NCBI RefSeq assembly: GCF_036226465.1
Contig: NZ_CP108476.1
Span: forward strand, 8,432,001-8,496,000
Direction: 5' to 3'
Source of the DNA: Kitasatospora sp. NBC_01250
GTDB taxonomy: Bacteria; Actinomycetota; Actinomycetes; Streptomycetales; Streptomycetaceae
DNA: 64,000 nucleotides
Part shown: positions 25,931 to 33,696 of the stretch, piece after piece
How positions within the stretch are numbered: position 1 is the stretch's first letter
Layout of the letters: each line of letters opens with the position of its first letter
Position numbers and translations under genes: made by a program
The notes under the pieces: generated by a model
What the model saw: the letters and a program-made list of their open reading frames with translations, nothing else
What the model was told of the DNA's origin: nothing
Database searches by the model: none

Positions 25931-25948
25931 GAATGACAGTAGCAGTTC
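25905..25948. promoter_or_regulatory. Overlapping divergent start/operator region of the EamA and MocR genes
   Basis: Contains gcgatagcgct (25905-25915), part of the palindrome tagcgcta, and a dyad CTGTC-TTCATGAA-TGACAG at about 25921-25939 centred on the shared CATG start. The same 11-mer recurs at 27512-27522, after the MocR gene and before the cycloserine-like operon. Confidence 0.5.
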
Positions 25949-27365
25949 GCAGGAGCTGGCCGGCATCCTCGCCCGCGAGATCGAGGGGCTACCGGCCGGG
26001 ACCCGCATCTCGACGCACCGCGAGCTGGTGCGCCGGTTCGGGGTGAGCGCTACTACGGTTTCCCAGGCGCTGGCCCTGCTGACCCGGCGCGGGCTGATCG
26101 TCTCCCGTCCGGGCGCCGGCACCTACCGCACCGAGTCGCGTCCGGTGACCCGGGTCGGGGACACCTCCTGGCAGGAGGCGGCCCTGGAGCTGACCAACCG
26201 CATCGACTCCTCGGCCGGCACCCCGCGCGGCTTCAAGACGCCCGCGCTGCTCGGGACGCTCTCGACCTCGGGGCCGGACGTCGTCGATCTCAACGGCGGC
26301 TACCTGCACCCCCAGCTCCAGCCGCTCGCCACCCTCGGTACCGCGCTGTCGCGCACCGCGCGCCGCTCGGAGGCGTGGGACCGCCCGCCCATGGCAGGGG
26401 TGACCGAGCTGCGCGACTGGTTCGCCGCCGACATCGGCGGCGGGCTCGGCCGCCACGACGTCCTGGTGTGCGGCGCGGGACAGAGCGCGCTGGCGACCAC
26501 CCTGCGCGCGCTCGGCCAGCCGGGCGACCCGGTCGTCATCGAGTCGCCGACCTACCCGGGCACGATCGCGGCGGCGCACGCCGCGGGACTGCGCACGATC
26601 CCGGTCCCGCTCGACCACGAGGGGATCCGGCCCGACTACCTCGACGAGGCGCTCACCCGCACCCGGGCGCGTCTGGTCATCGTCCAGCCGCTGTTCCAGA
26701 ACCCGACCGGCGCGAGCCTCTCGGTGGGCCGGCAGCAGGAGATCCGCGCCATCGCGCGCCGGCACGGGGTCTTCGTCGTCGAGGACGACTTCGCCCGCCA
26801 CATGGCGCACGCGGACGCCGGGCCGCCCCCGCTGCCGATGATCGCCGACGACCCGGACGGCACGGTCGTGCACATCCGCTCGCTGACCAAGGTGACCTCG
26901 CCGAACCTGCGGGTCGGTGCGCTGGCGGCCCGCGGCCCGGTGATGGCCAGGCTGCGCTCCGCCCATGTCATCGACACCATGTTCGTCCCCGCACCACTGC
27001 AGTACACCGCGCTCGACGTGGTGACCGCGCCCGGGTGGAAACGCGCGCTGGCCACGCTCGGATCGGCCCTGGAACACCGGCGAAAGGTTGCAGTCGAAGC
27101 GGTTTCGGCGACGTTCGGCCCGCAGTCCCTCGCCGTTGTTCCGCACGGCGGCTATCACCTCTGGGTGGCGCTGCCGGGCCACCTGGACGGCGGGCAGCTG
27201 GCGGCGGCGGCACTGGCCTGCGGCGTCTCCCTCACCCCGGGGGACAACTACTACCCCACGGACAGCAGTGCGCCACACGTGCGGATCAGCTACGTGGCGG
27301 CGCCTTCGGCCGCCGACGTCGACGACGCCGTGCGCCGCCTCGCCGCCGTCGTCGCGGAGCAGTGA
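25929..27365 (+). CDS. MocR/PdxR-type transcriptional regulator (GntR winged helix fused to aminotransferase fold)
   Basis: 478 residues. N-terminal GntR winged helix (THRELVRRFGVSATTVSQAL, residues ~32-70), then a linker and a fold-type I aminotransferase domain (DVLVCGAGQSALATTLRALG, PTYPGTIAAAHAAGLR, QPLFQNPTGASLS, FVVEDDFARHMA). The PLP lysine is in IRSLTKVTSP. MocR proteins sense PLP or amines reacting with it. Start at ATG 25929, overlapping the divergent EamA start; leaderless translation is likely. It probably regulates the exporter gene and perhaps the downstream operon through the shared 11-mer. Cycloserine reacts with PLP, which makes this an attractive sensor, by inference. Confidence 0.9.
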   Translation: MNDSSSSQELAGILAREIEGLPAGTRISTHRELVRRFGVSATTVSQALALLTRRGLIVSRPGAGTYRTESRPVTRVGDTSWQEAALELTNRIDSSAGTPRGFKTPALLGTLSTSGPDVVDLNGGYLHPQLQPLATLGTALSRTARRSEAWDRPPMAGVTELRDWFAADIGGGLGRHDVLVCGAGQSALATTLRALGQPGDPVVIESPTYPGTIAAAHAAGLRTIPVPLDHEGIRPDYLDEALTRTRARLVIVQPLFQNPTGASLSVGRQQEIRAIARRHGVFVVEDDFARHMAHADAGPPPLPMIADDPDGTVVHIRSLTKVTSPNLRVGALAARGPVMARLRSAHVIDTMFVPAPLQYTALDVVTAPGWKRALATLGSALEHRRKVAVEAVSATFGPQSLAVVPHGGYHLWVALPGHLDGGQLAAAALACGVSLTPGDNYYPTDSSAPHVRISYVAAPSAADVDDAVRRLAAVVAEQ

Positions 27366-27968
27366 CCGCACCGCCACGCGGGGTGACTCCTGTCAAGGTG
27401 GCCTGACCGGTTCTTTCGACGGGCTGTTCGATGTGCTCGCGGGTTTGCCCGCCGGCTGGGTGGCCCGTACTCGGCGCCGCCCGGCTGACCAGTAGCGATA
27501 CCCGACATCATGCGATAGCGCTCACCGTTCCTTACAACTCCACGTTCCGGCCAGCAGGTGAAAAACCGGACATATCAATAGGACGGCGCGGCCCTGATTC
27601 GTAACCAAAACAAGCCATTTGGCACAACGTTCCCGCCCCCTGTTCTGTATGTGCCACGAAGAACATCGCACGGAGATCATCTCCGTCTCGGCGACCGGAC
27701 AAGTCTTGACTGGTGATCTAGGGGCGTGACAGGGTAGCGTCTCGTTACGCCCAATGGCCGCAATAAGCTGGTTAAGGAGCGGAGATCGAATGTGGCAACG
27801 GGGAACCTCACTCGATACATTTCACCGCCTGCTGGCTCGGAAGACATCATCGGTCGCCGGCTGTCCTGTTCCCTCGCGACGCTGAGCTGCGCTCATATCA
27901 GCCCGCGCGGCTGACGAAGCACCCGCTGACGAAAGTGCGGGCCCTCCAGTGAGGAACGGACGCCTTAG
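27366..27968. promoter_or_regulatory. Long AT-richer leader region upstream of the cycloserine-like operon
   Basis: About 600 bp with low third-position-type bias, no convincing gene. It holds the 11-mer gcgatagcgct (27512-27522). A promoter candidate TTGACT (27706-27711) is followed 18 bp later by CAGGGT (27730-27735). A candidate short ORF starts at 27790. Just before the first gene, competing hairpins involve gcccgc (27901-27906) and gcgggc (27936-27941). Composition contrasts with the flanking genes. Confidence 0.5.
27790..27885 (+). CDS. Candidate 31-residue leader peptide (doubtful)
   Basis: ATG 27790 preceded by ggagatcga (GGAG, 5-base spacing) and by AAGGAG a little further up. It begins MWQRGTSLDTFHRLLARK and ends CPVPSRR. 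Against it: third-position GC is only about 58 percent, far below real genes here. It could be a translated leader of the dcs-like operon or chance. Confidence 0.2.
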   Translation: MWQRGTSLDTFHRLLARKTSSVAGCPVPSRR

Positions 27969-28718
27969 TTGGAGAAGTCAGAGAAGCACTCGATCATCAT
28001 CCCTCAAGCACAGGTCGGCGCCGTCGGTGCCGACTGGCACCGCGAAGTCCTGCGCGACGTCGAATCCAGGCTGGCCGATCCCGGTTTTCCCTGCGTCTTC
28101 TCGCGGAACGCATTCCGAAAACAGTTGCTGAGATTCGTCTTCGTGGAGAACACCGCCCGAGGCGGCCTCCAGCACCTGGCGGACGGCCTCGCGGAGTACG
28201 TCGAACTGTCCAGAGCCTGGGACGGCAGCCTGGACACCTCATATCCACTGATCGCCGCATTCTTGCCGGACGCCGTGGCGGCCCGGTCCGTCGAGGAGTA
28301 CCACGCCTTCGGCTGGCGGGTCCTCCAGGAGCTGCACGAGATCGACCCCGCACCCTGGCCGGCCGAAGTCGGCACGGATCCGCATTCCGACTCCTGGTCG
28401 ATGTGTTTCAACGGCATGCCGCTGTTCTGCAACATGAGCAGCCCCGCGCACCAGGTGCGCCGCAGCCGGAATCTGGGTGACCACTTCATTCTCGTCATCA
28501 ACCCGCGCGAACGGTTCGACATCTTCGCGGGCGACACCCCGAGCGGCCGCAAGGTCCGCTCGAACATCCGCAGGAGAATCGCCCGCTACGACGGCGCCGC
28601 GCACTCCTGGCAACTGGGCTCCTACGGCGCCGGCGGCGTCGAATGGCTCCAGTACGGTCTGATCGAGGAGAACGCCGAGCGGACCGACAAATGCCCTTTC
28701 CTGTCCCGCGAGCCCTGA
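27969..28718 (+). CDS. dcsA: YqcI/YcgG-family heme protein, DcsA-like N-omega-hydroxy-L-arginine synthase
   Basis: 249 residues from a TTG at 27969 (GAGGAA 12 bases upstream; an in-frame TAG directly precedes it, so no earlier start exists). Family blocks: WSMCFNGMPLFCNMSSPAHQ, RSRNLGDHFILVINPRERFD, GRKVRSNIRRRIARYDG, EWLQYGLIEENAERTDKCPF. In D-cycloserine producers the homologous DcsA is a heme enzyme that hydroxylates L-arginine. The following genes encode homologues of DcsB, DcsD, DcsE and DcsG in the same order, which supports this reading over a generic YqcI/YcgG protein. The rare TTG start may limit expression. Confidence 0.82.
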   Translation: MEKSEKHSIIIPQAQVGAVGADWHREVLRDVESRLADPGFPCVFSRNAFRKQLLRFVFVENTARGGLQHLADGLAEYVELSRAWDGSLDTSYPLIAAFLPDAVAARSVEEYHAFGWRVLQELHEIDPAPWPAEVGTDPHSDSWSMCFNGMPLFCNMSSPAHQVRRSRNLGDHFILVINPRERFDIFAGDTPSGRKVRSNIRRRIARYDGAAHSWQLGSYGAGGVEWLQYGLIEENAERTDKCPFLSREP

Positions 28719-28803
28719 AGCACGGCCCGGGCCGGGTGCACCACGGACCACAGAATTCCGCCGGGCGGAATTCCACGAAAAACTCGGAAGAGGACACTGA
28801 TCA

Positions 28804-29628
28804 ATGATTGACCTCATCGTCACGCAGGGCCGGGTCGCGGACCGGGAAGCCCGACTGATCGAGGGCGCGGCCCGCGTCGCGCGGGCCCTGGAACAGCGCT
28901 ATCCGGTCACCGGCCGTGCCATCGGCGAGCCCGCGCCGGCCGCCGCCGACGACTGGACCGTCAGCCTGCCCCAGGCCAGGGAGACCCTGGTGGGGCTCGG
29001 GCAGGCGGTCACCGAGAGCCTGACCGGCGGCCGGCTCCCGGTCCTGGTCTCCAACACCTGCTCGGCGAGCCTGGCCACCCTGCCGGTGGTGGCGCGGGAG
29101 CGGCCGGAGGCCGTGGTGCTGTACATCGACGGGCACGGCGACTTCAACACGCCGGAGACGACCGACACGGGCTACCTCGGCGGCATGGTGCTCTCCGGCG
29201 CGTGCGGGCTCTGGGACAGCGGTCACGGCGCCGGACTGCGCACCGAGCAGGCCGTCCTGGTCGGCGCCCGCGACATCGACGAGCCCGAGCGCGAGCTGCT
29301 GCGGAAGCACGGCGTGCGGGTCATCCCGCCCAAGGAGGCGTCGGCGCAGAACATCCTGGCCGCCGTGGGCGGTGCGCCGGTATGGGTGCACATCGACTGG
29401 GACGTGCTGGAGCCGGGCTACGTGCCGGCCGACTACAAGGTCCCGGACGGGATGCTGCCCACCCAGATCCGGGCCCTGTTCGAGGCGATCCCGCCGGCGC
29501 AGCTCGTCGGCGTGGAGGTGGCGGAGTTCAACGCCCCGCAGGACGACGACATCAGCGCCCACGCGGTCTCCGTCATCCTCGACATGATCGCCCCGGTCTT
29601 CGAGACCGCGACCGCGCAGGCCGGCTAG
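28804..29628 (+). CDS. dcsB: Arginase-superfamily N-omega-hydroxy-L-arginine amidinohydrolase, DcsB-like
   Basis: 274 residues. In cycloserine biosynthesis DcsB splits hydroxyarginine into hydroxyurea and ornithine. Manganese-site motifs are YIDGHGDFN (Asp109, His111, Asp113) and VHIDWDVLEP (Asp198, Asp200). The first arginase metal motif, normally GGDHS, is here SNTCSAS: the metal-binding His is replaced by Cys86. As far as I recall, the same substitution at position 86 characterises authentic DcsB and separates it from arginases and agmatinases. ATG 28804, 85 bp after the previous gene. Confidence 0.87.
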   Translation: MIDLIVTQGRVADREARLIEGAARVARALEQRYPVTGRAIGEPAPAAADDWTVSLPQARETLVGLGQAVTESLTGGRLPVLVSNTCSASLATLPVVARERPEAVVLYIDGHGDFNTPETTDTGYLGGMVLSGACGLWDSGHGAGLRTEQAVLVGARDIDEPERELLRKHGVRVIPPKEASAQNILAAVGGAPVWVHIDWDVLEPGYVPADYKVPDGMLPTQIRALFEAIPPAQLVGVEVAEFNAPQDDDISAHAVSVILDMIAPVFETATAQAG

Positions 29629-29684
29629 TTACCCGTCCCCGTCAACCCACCCGTCTCCGAGGTTCCCTGAAGGAGAGTCACCGC

Positions 29685-30662
29685 ATGCCGCTCTACGACA
29701 GCATCACCGACACGATCGGCCGCACGCCCATCGTCAGACTGCACCGGCTCGCCCCCGCGCACACCACGGTCTACGTGAAGGTGGAGTCCTTCAACCCCGG
29801 CGGCTCGGTCAAGGACCGCCTGGCGCTGGCCGTCATCCTGGACGCCGAGGCGAAGGGCCTGCTGAAGCCCGGTGACACGATCGCCGAGTGCACCTCCGGC
29901 AACGTCGGCATCGCGCTGGCGATGGTGGCGGCGGCCCGCGGCTACAAGTTCGTCGCGGTGATGTCGGACACCTACTCGATGGAGCGGCGCAAGCTGATCC
30001 GCGCCTACGGCGGCAAGGTCATCCTGTTCCCCGGCGCGCTGGGCAGCAGTGGCGGCAACAAGATCGCCGACGAGCTCGCGGAGCGACACGGCTGGTTCCG
30101 GGCCCGGCAGTTCGACAACCCGGCCAACCCCGCCTACCACCGCGAGACCACGGCGGCGGAGATCCTCAGCGACTTCGCCGGCAAGCGGCTGGACTACTTC
30201 GTCACCGGCTTCGGCACCAGCGGCACCCTGACCGGCGTCGGCCAGATGCTCAAGCGCGCGCGTCCCGAGGTGCGGGTGATCGCCGCCGAGCCGGACAACG
30301 CCGCGGTGCTCTCCGGCCAGGGGTGGAACGTGCACCGGATCCAGGGCTGGGCCCCCGACTTCGTGCCCAGCGTGCTCGACCAGAGCGTCATCGACGAGCT
30401 GCTGACCGTCGACGAGGTGCTCGGGCGCGACACCGCGCGCCGCCTGGCCGCCGAGGAGGGCATCTTCGCCGGCATCTCGGCCGGCGCCACCCTGGCGACG
30501 GCGCTGCGCGTGGCCGAGGGCGCGCCGCAGGGCTCGGTGCTGCTCGCGATGCTGCCGGACACCGGCGAGCGCTACCTGTCCACCTTCCTGCTCGAAGGGA
30601 TGAACGAGGGCTCGGACGACGAATGGCTGGCGGCGCTGGACAGCGGTTCCGGCGGCGCCTGA
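29685..30662 (+). CDS. dcsD: Cysteine synthase-family O-ureido-L-serine synthase, DcsD-like
   Basis: 325 residues, ATG 29685 with AAGGAG. Fold-type II PLP enzyme: the Schiff-base lysine is Lys43 in NPGGSVKDRLA. The substrate loop is TSGNVGIALA (usual OASS has TSGNTGIALA; the Thr to Val change may reflect the different nucleophile). The glycine loop is GTSGTLTGVG and the 3' phosphate region is GISAGATLATAL. DcsD condenses O-acetyl-L-serine with hydroxyurea while retaining some OASS activity. A housekeeping CysK cannot be excluded by the protein alone, but the operon context favours DcsD. Confidence 0.85.
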   Translation: MPLYDSITDTIGRTPIVRLHRLAPAHTTVYVKVESFNPGGSVKDRLALAVILDAEAKGLLKPGDTIAECTSGNVGIALAMVAAARGYKFVAVMSDTYSMERRKLIRAYGGKVILFPGALGSSGGNKIADELAERHGWFRARQFDNPANPAYHRETTAAEILSDFAGKRLDYFVTGFGTSGTLTGVGQMLKRARPEVRVIAAEPDNAAVLSGQGWNVHRIQGWAPDFVPSVLDQSVIDELLTVDEVLGRDTARRLAAEEGIFAGISAGATLATALRVAEGAPQGSVLLAMLPDTGERYLSTFLLEGMNEGSDDEWLAALDSGSGGA

Positions 30663-30692
30663 ACCTGGGGCTTGGGACGAGGGACTAGGTGC

Positions 30693-31871
30693 ATGAGAGA
30701 ATTCATCCCCCCGGCAACCCGCTTCATCGACCTGCCCGACGGCTTCGCGATGAAGCGCGGCGGTGCACTGCACGGTGCGCGCATCGCGTACGAGTCCTTC
30801 GGGCGGCTGAACGCGGAACGCGACAACGCGGTCCTGCTCCTCACCGGCCTCTCGCCCGATGCACACGCCGCTTCCCACCCCGACGACCCGAGCCCCGGCT
30901 GGTGGGAGGCCATGCTGGGGCCGGGCCGGCCCGTCGACACCGATCGCTGGCACGTGATCTGCGTCAACTCCCTCGGCAGCTGCAAGGGTTCGACCGGGCC
31001 GCCGTCCATCGACCCGGGCACCGGCGAGCCCTACCGGTTGACGTTTCCGGAGCTCTCGATGGAGGACATCGCCGACACGGCGGCCTTCGCGGTGCGCGCG
31101 CTCGGCATCGAGCGGCTGGCCTGCGTGATCGGCACCTCCATGGGTGCGATGAGCGCGCTCTCCCTGCTGGCCCGCCACCCCGGCCTGACGGGCAGTCACA
31201 TCAGCATCTCCGGAGCCGTCCACGCGCTGCCGTTCGCGATCGCGATCCGGTCGCTGCAGCGCGAGGCGATCCGCTTCGATCCGCAGTGGCACCAGGGCAG
31301 TTACGACGAGGAGCACTACCCGCAGCGCGGCATGCGCACGGCACGCAAGCTGGGCATGATGACCTACCGCTCGCCGCAGGAGTGGGACAGCCGCTTCGGC
31401 CGGGCCCGCCTGAGCGCCGAGCGCCGCGGCGAACCGCAGGACCGCGTGGGGCAGGGGCCGGGGCCCGAGTCCAGCCCTGAGTCCGGCCCGGACTCGGGTC
31501 CTGAGTTCGGCCCTGAGTTCGAGGTCGAGGGCTATCTGGCGTGCCAGGCCGACCGCTTCGCGCACCGCTTCGATCCCAACAGCTACCTCTACCTGAGCCG
31601 CTGCATCGACCGGTTCGACCTCGGCGAGTCCTGCGGCGGCACGGCCGACGAGGCGCTGTCCCGGCTGCGCGTCGAACAGGCGCTGGTGATGGGCGTGCAG
31701 ACCGACATCCTCTTCCCGGTGCAGCAGCAGCGGCAGATCGCCGAGGGCCTGAGCGCCGGCGGCGCGGACGTCCAGTTCCTGCCGCTGGAGTCGCGCGAGG
31801 GGCACGACGCCTTCCTCGTCGACACCGGCCGCTTCGGGCCGCCGGTGGCGAAGTTCCTGTCGGCGCTCTGA
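30693..31871 (+). CDS. dcsE: Homoserine O-acetyltransferase-family L-serine O-acetyltransferase, DcsE-like
   Basis: 392 residues, ATG 30693. Alpha/beta hydrolase of the MetX group: oxyanion/NSLGSCKGSTGPPS motif, nucleophile Ser149 in GTSMGAM, Asp near 339 in QTDILFP, His near 370 in EGHDAFL. DcsE is a MetX homologue that acetylates L-serine to supply DcsD. Odd feature: residues ~250-275 are a Pro/Glu/Ser/Gly repeat (SGPDSGPEFGPEF), encoded by imperfect 12-bp tandem repeats at about 31455-31525, inserted before the cap helices. Metabolic MetX is the alternative; serine versus homoserine preference cannot be read by eye. Confidence 0.83.
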   Translation: MREFIPPATRFIDLPDGFAMKRGGALHGARIAYESFGRLNAERDNAVLLLTGLSPDAHAASHPDDPSPGWWEAMLGPGRPVDTDRWHVICVNSLGSCKGSTGPPSIDPGTGEPYRLTFPELSMEDIADTAAFAVRALGIERLACVIGTSMGAMSALSLLARHPGLTGSHISISGAVHALPFAIAIRSLQREAIRFDPQWHQGSYDEEHYPQRGMRTARKLGMMTYRSPQEWDSRFGRARLSAERRGEPQDRVGQGPGPESSPESGPDSGPEFGPEFEVEGYLACQADRFAHRFDPNSYLYLSRCIDRFDLGESCGGTADEALSRLRVEQALVMGVQTDILFPVQQQRQIAEGLSAGGADVQFLPLESREGHDAFLVDTGRFGPPVAKFLSAL

Positions 31872-31919
31872 CCGGGCCGGGCTCGCCGGCCGCCGGCCGC
31901 AGGCGGCCACCGCTTTCCG

Positions 31920-31951
31920 CACCCCCTCAGTGAAGCACCCCCTCAGTGAAG
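31920..31951 (+). repeat. 16-bp perfect tandem duplication before the SDR gene
   Basis: caccccctcagtgaag occurs at 31920-31935 and again at 31936-31951; the second copy runs into the ribosome-binding GAAGGAG of the next gene. Confidence 0.9.
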
Positions 31952-31960
31952 GAGTCCCAC

Positions 31961-32707
31961 GTGTCCGGGCAGCCAGCCAAGACAGCCCTCGTCACCGGCG
32001 CCAACCGCGGCATCGGCTTCGAGATCGCCCGCCAACTGGCCGAGCAGGGCGTGCAGGTCCTGCTCGCCGGCCGCAACGCCGAGGCGGTCGGCGAAGCGGC
32101 GCTGCGGCTGCGCGGCGAGGGCCTGGCCGTGGAGCCGGTCGTCCTCGACGTGACGGACACCGACAGCATCCGGGCCGCCGCGGCGGCGGTCGAGAGCCGG
32201 TACGGCCGGCTCGACATCCTGGTCAACAACGCCGGCATCCGGATCGAGGAGTACGGCCGGCAGCCCTCCGAACAGCCGCTGCACCAGTGGCGCGAGACCT
32301 TCGACACCAACCTGTTCGGCGTGGTCGAGGTGACCACGGCCTTCCTGCCGATGATCCGCAGGGCCGCGGCCGGACGCATCGTCAACGTCTCCAGCCTGCT
32401 GGGGTCGCTCGGCACGCACAGCGATCCCGGCTCCTACGCCTACAGCGACATGTTCAAATCGCTGCCGGCCTACAGCGCCTCCAAGAGCGCGGTGAACTCC
32501 TGGACCGTGCACCTGGCCTACGAACTGCGCGACACGCCGGTCAAGGTGAACTCGGTGCACCCGGGCTACACCAGGACGGACATGAACGACGGCGCCGGCG
32601 ACCTCGACATCCCCGAGGGCGCCCGGACCAGCGTCCGGATGGCCCTGCTCGACGCCGACGGTCCCACCGGCAGCTACGTCCACCAGGGCGAGGTCCTGCC
32701 CTGGTAG
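31961..32707 (+). CDS. Short-chain dehydrogenase/reductase inside the cycloserine-like operon
   Basis: 248 residues. GTG 31961 is preferred over GTG 31946 because AAGGAG lies six bases before it. Classical SDR: TGANRGIG (NADP-type, Arg after Asn) at residues 12-19, LVNNAGIR near 88, active-site Ser in VNVSSLLGS, YSASKSAVN (Tyr near 170, Lys near 174), and PGYTRTDMN. It resembles carbonyl-reductase-like cytosolic SDRs. No SDR step exists in the published D-cycloserine route, so its substrate here is unknown. It could reduce an intermediate, make a tailoring change, or be a passenger. It sits between the DcsE and DcsG homologues, where a pathway gene is expected. Confidence 0.88.
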   Translation: MSGQPAKTALVTGANRGIGFEIARQLAEQGVQVLLAGRNAEAVGEAALRLRGEGLAVEPVVLDVTDTDSIRAAAAAVESRYGRLDILVNNAGIRIEEYGRQPSEQPLHQWRETFDTNLFGVVEVTTAFLPMIRRAAAGRIVNVSSLLGSLGTHSDPGSYAYSDMFKSLPAYSASKSAVNSWTVHLAYELRDTPVKVNSVHPGYTRTDMNDGAGDLDIPEGARTSVRMALLDADGPTGSYVHQGEVLPW

Positions 32708-32765
32708 CCCTGCACGGCCCCGCCACCGGAAGCCATCCACCCCCACCCAGTATTGGATTCGCACT

Positions 32766-33668
32766 GTGGGCACCCTTGTCATGGTCACCGATGCAGAGAG
32801 CCTTCCGCTCGATTTCGACATGCCGCTGCTGCTCGACGCCTGCCGGGCGACCGGCCTGCCCGTCGAGGTGTGCGCCTGGGACGATCCGGCCGTCGACTGG
32901 TCGCGGTTCGACGCCGTCCTGCTGCGCTCGCCCTGGAGCTACGTGGAGCGCCTGCCGCAGTTCCTGGCCTGGTGCGAGCGCGTCACCGAGCTGGCGCCGC
33001 TGTTCAATCCGCTGCCGGTGGTGCGGTGGAGCCTGGACAAGCACTACCTGGCCGATCTCGCCGCACGCGGCGTGCCGGTGGTGCCGAGCACCTTCGTCGA
33101 GCCCGGCACGGATCCGCTGGCGGCCCTCGGGGAGTTCCTGGCGGCGCACCCCGGCGCCGGCGAGCTGGTGGTCAAGCCGACCGTCGGCGCCTACTCCAAG
33201 GACGTCCAGCGCTTCACCAGAGCGCTGGCGGCCGAGGCGGGCCAGTACATCGGCCGGCTGCTCGACAAGGGCTGCCAGGTCATCGTGCAGCCCTACCTGG
33301 CGTCGATCGACCGTGACGGCGAGACCGACATGATCTACTTCGACGGCGCCTACAGCCACGCCATCCGCAAGAGCGCCCTGCTCCTGGCGGACGGCACGGT
33401 CAACGCGCCGACCCAGGACGTCCGCCGGGCACGGGAGGCCGACCAGGACGAACGCGCCGTCGCGCTGGCCGCACTCGAGGCGGCGGCGGCACACCTGGGC
33501 CTGGCGCAGCCGCTGCTCTACGGACGCGTCGACCTGATCCGCGGCGACGACGGCAGGCCGGTGGTGCTGGAACTGGAGCTGTGCGAGCCCAGCCTGAGTC
33601 TGGCGTTCGCCGACGGCGGCGCGCTGCGCTTCGCCCGGGCCCTGGCCGAGCGGCTGGTGTTGTCATAG
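32766..33668 (+). CDS. dcsG: ATP-grasp cyclo-ligase, DcsG-like (ureidoserine cyclisation)
   Basis: 300 residues from GTG 32766, nearly the same length as DcsG. ATP-grasp features: LVVKPTVGAYSKDVQRF (ATP-binding Lys with flexible loop), QVIVQPYLASIDRDGETDMIYFDG (hinge), YSHAIRKSA, and metal ligands in GRVDLIRGD with the VVLELELCEPSLSL end. The front part (RSPWSYVERLPQFLAWCERV) is shared with the DcsG/glutathione-synthetase-like group. DcsG closes O-ureido-D-serine to cycloserine with ATP, losing CO2 and ammonia. Ribosome site weak. Stereochemical preference (L or D ureidoserine) is the key unknown. Confidence 0.86.
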   Translation: MGTLVMVTDAESLPLDFDMPLLLDACRATGLPVEVCAWDDPAVDWSRFDAVLLRSPWSYVERLPQFLAWCERVTELAPLFNPLPVVRWSLDKHYLADLAARGVPVVPSTFVEPGTDPLAALGEFLAAHPGAGELVVKPTVGAYSKDVQRFTRALAAEAGQYIGRLLDKGCQVIVQPYLASIDRDGETDMIYFDGAYSHAIRKSALLLADGTVNAPTQDVRRAREADQDERAVALAALEAAAAHLGLAQPLLYGRVDLIRGDDGRPVVLELELCEPSLSLAFADGGALRFARALAERLVLS

Positions 33669-33696
33669 GTGATCAACGACCGGGAAGATCTTGGTC

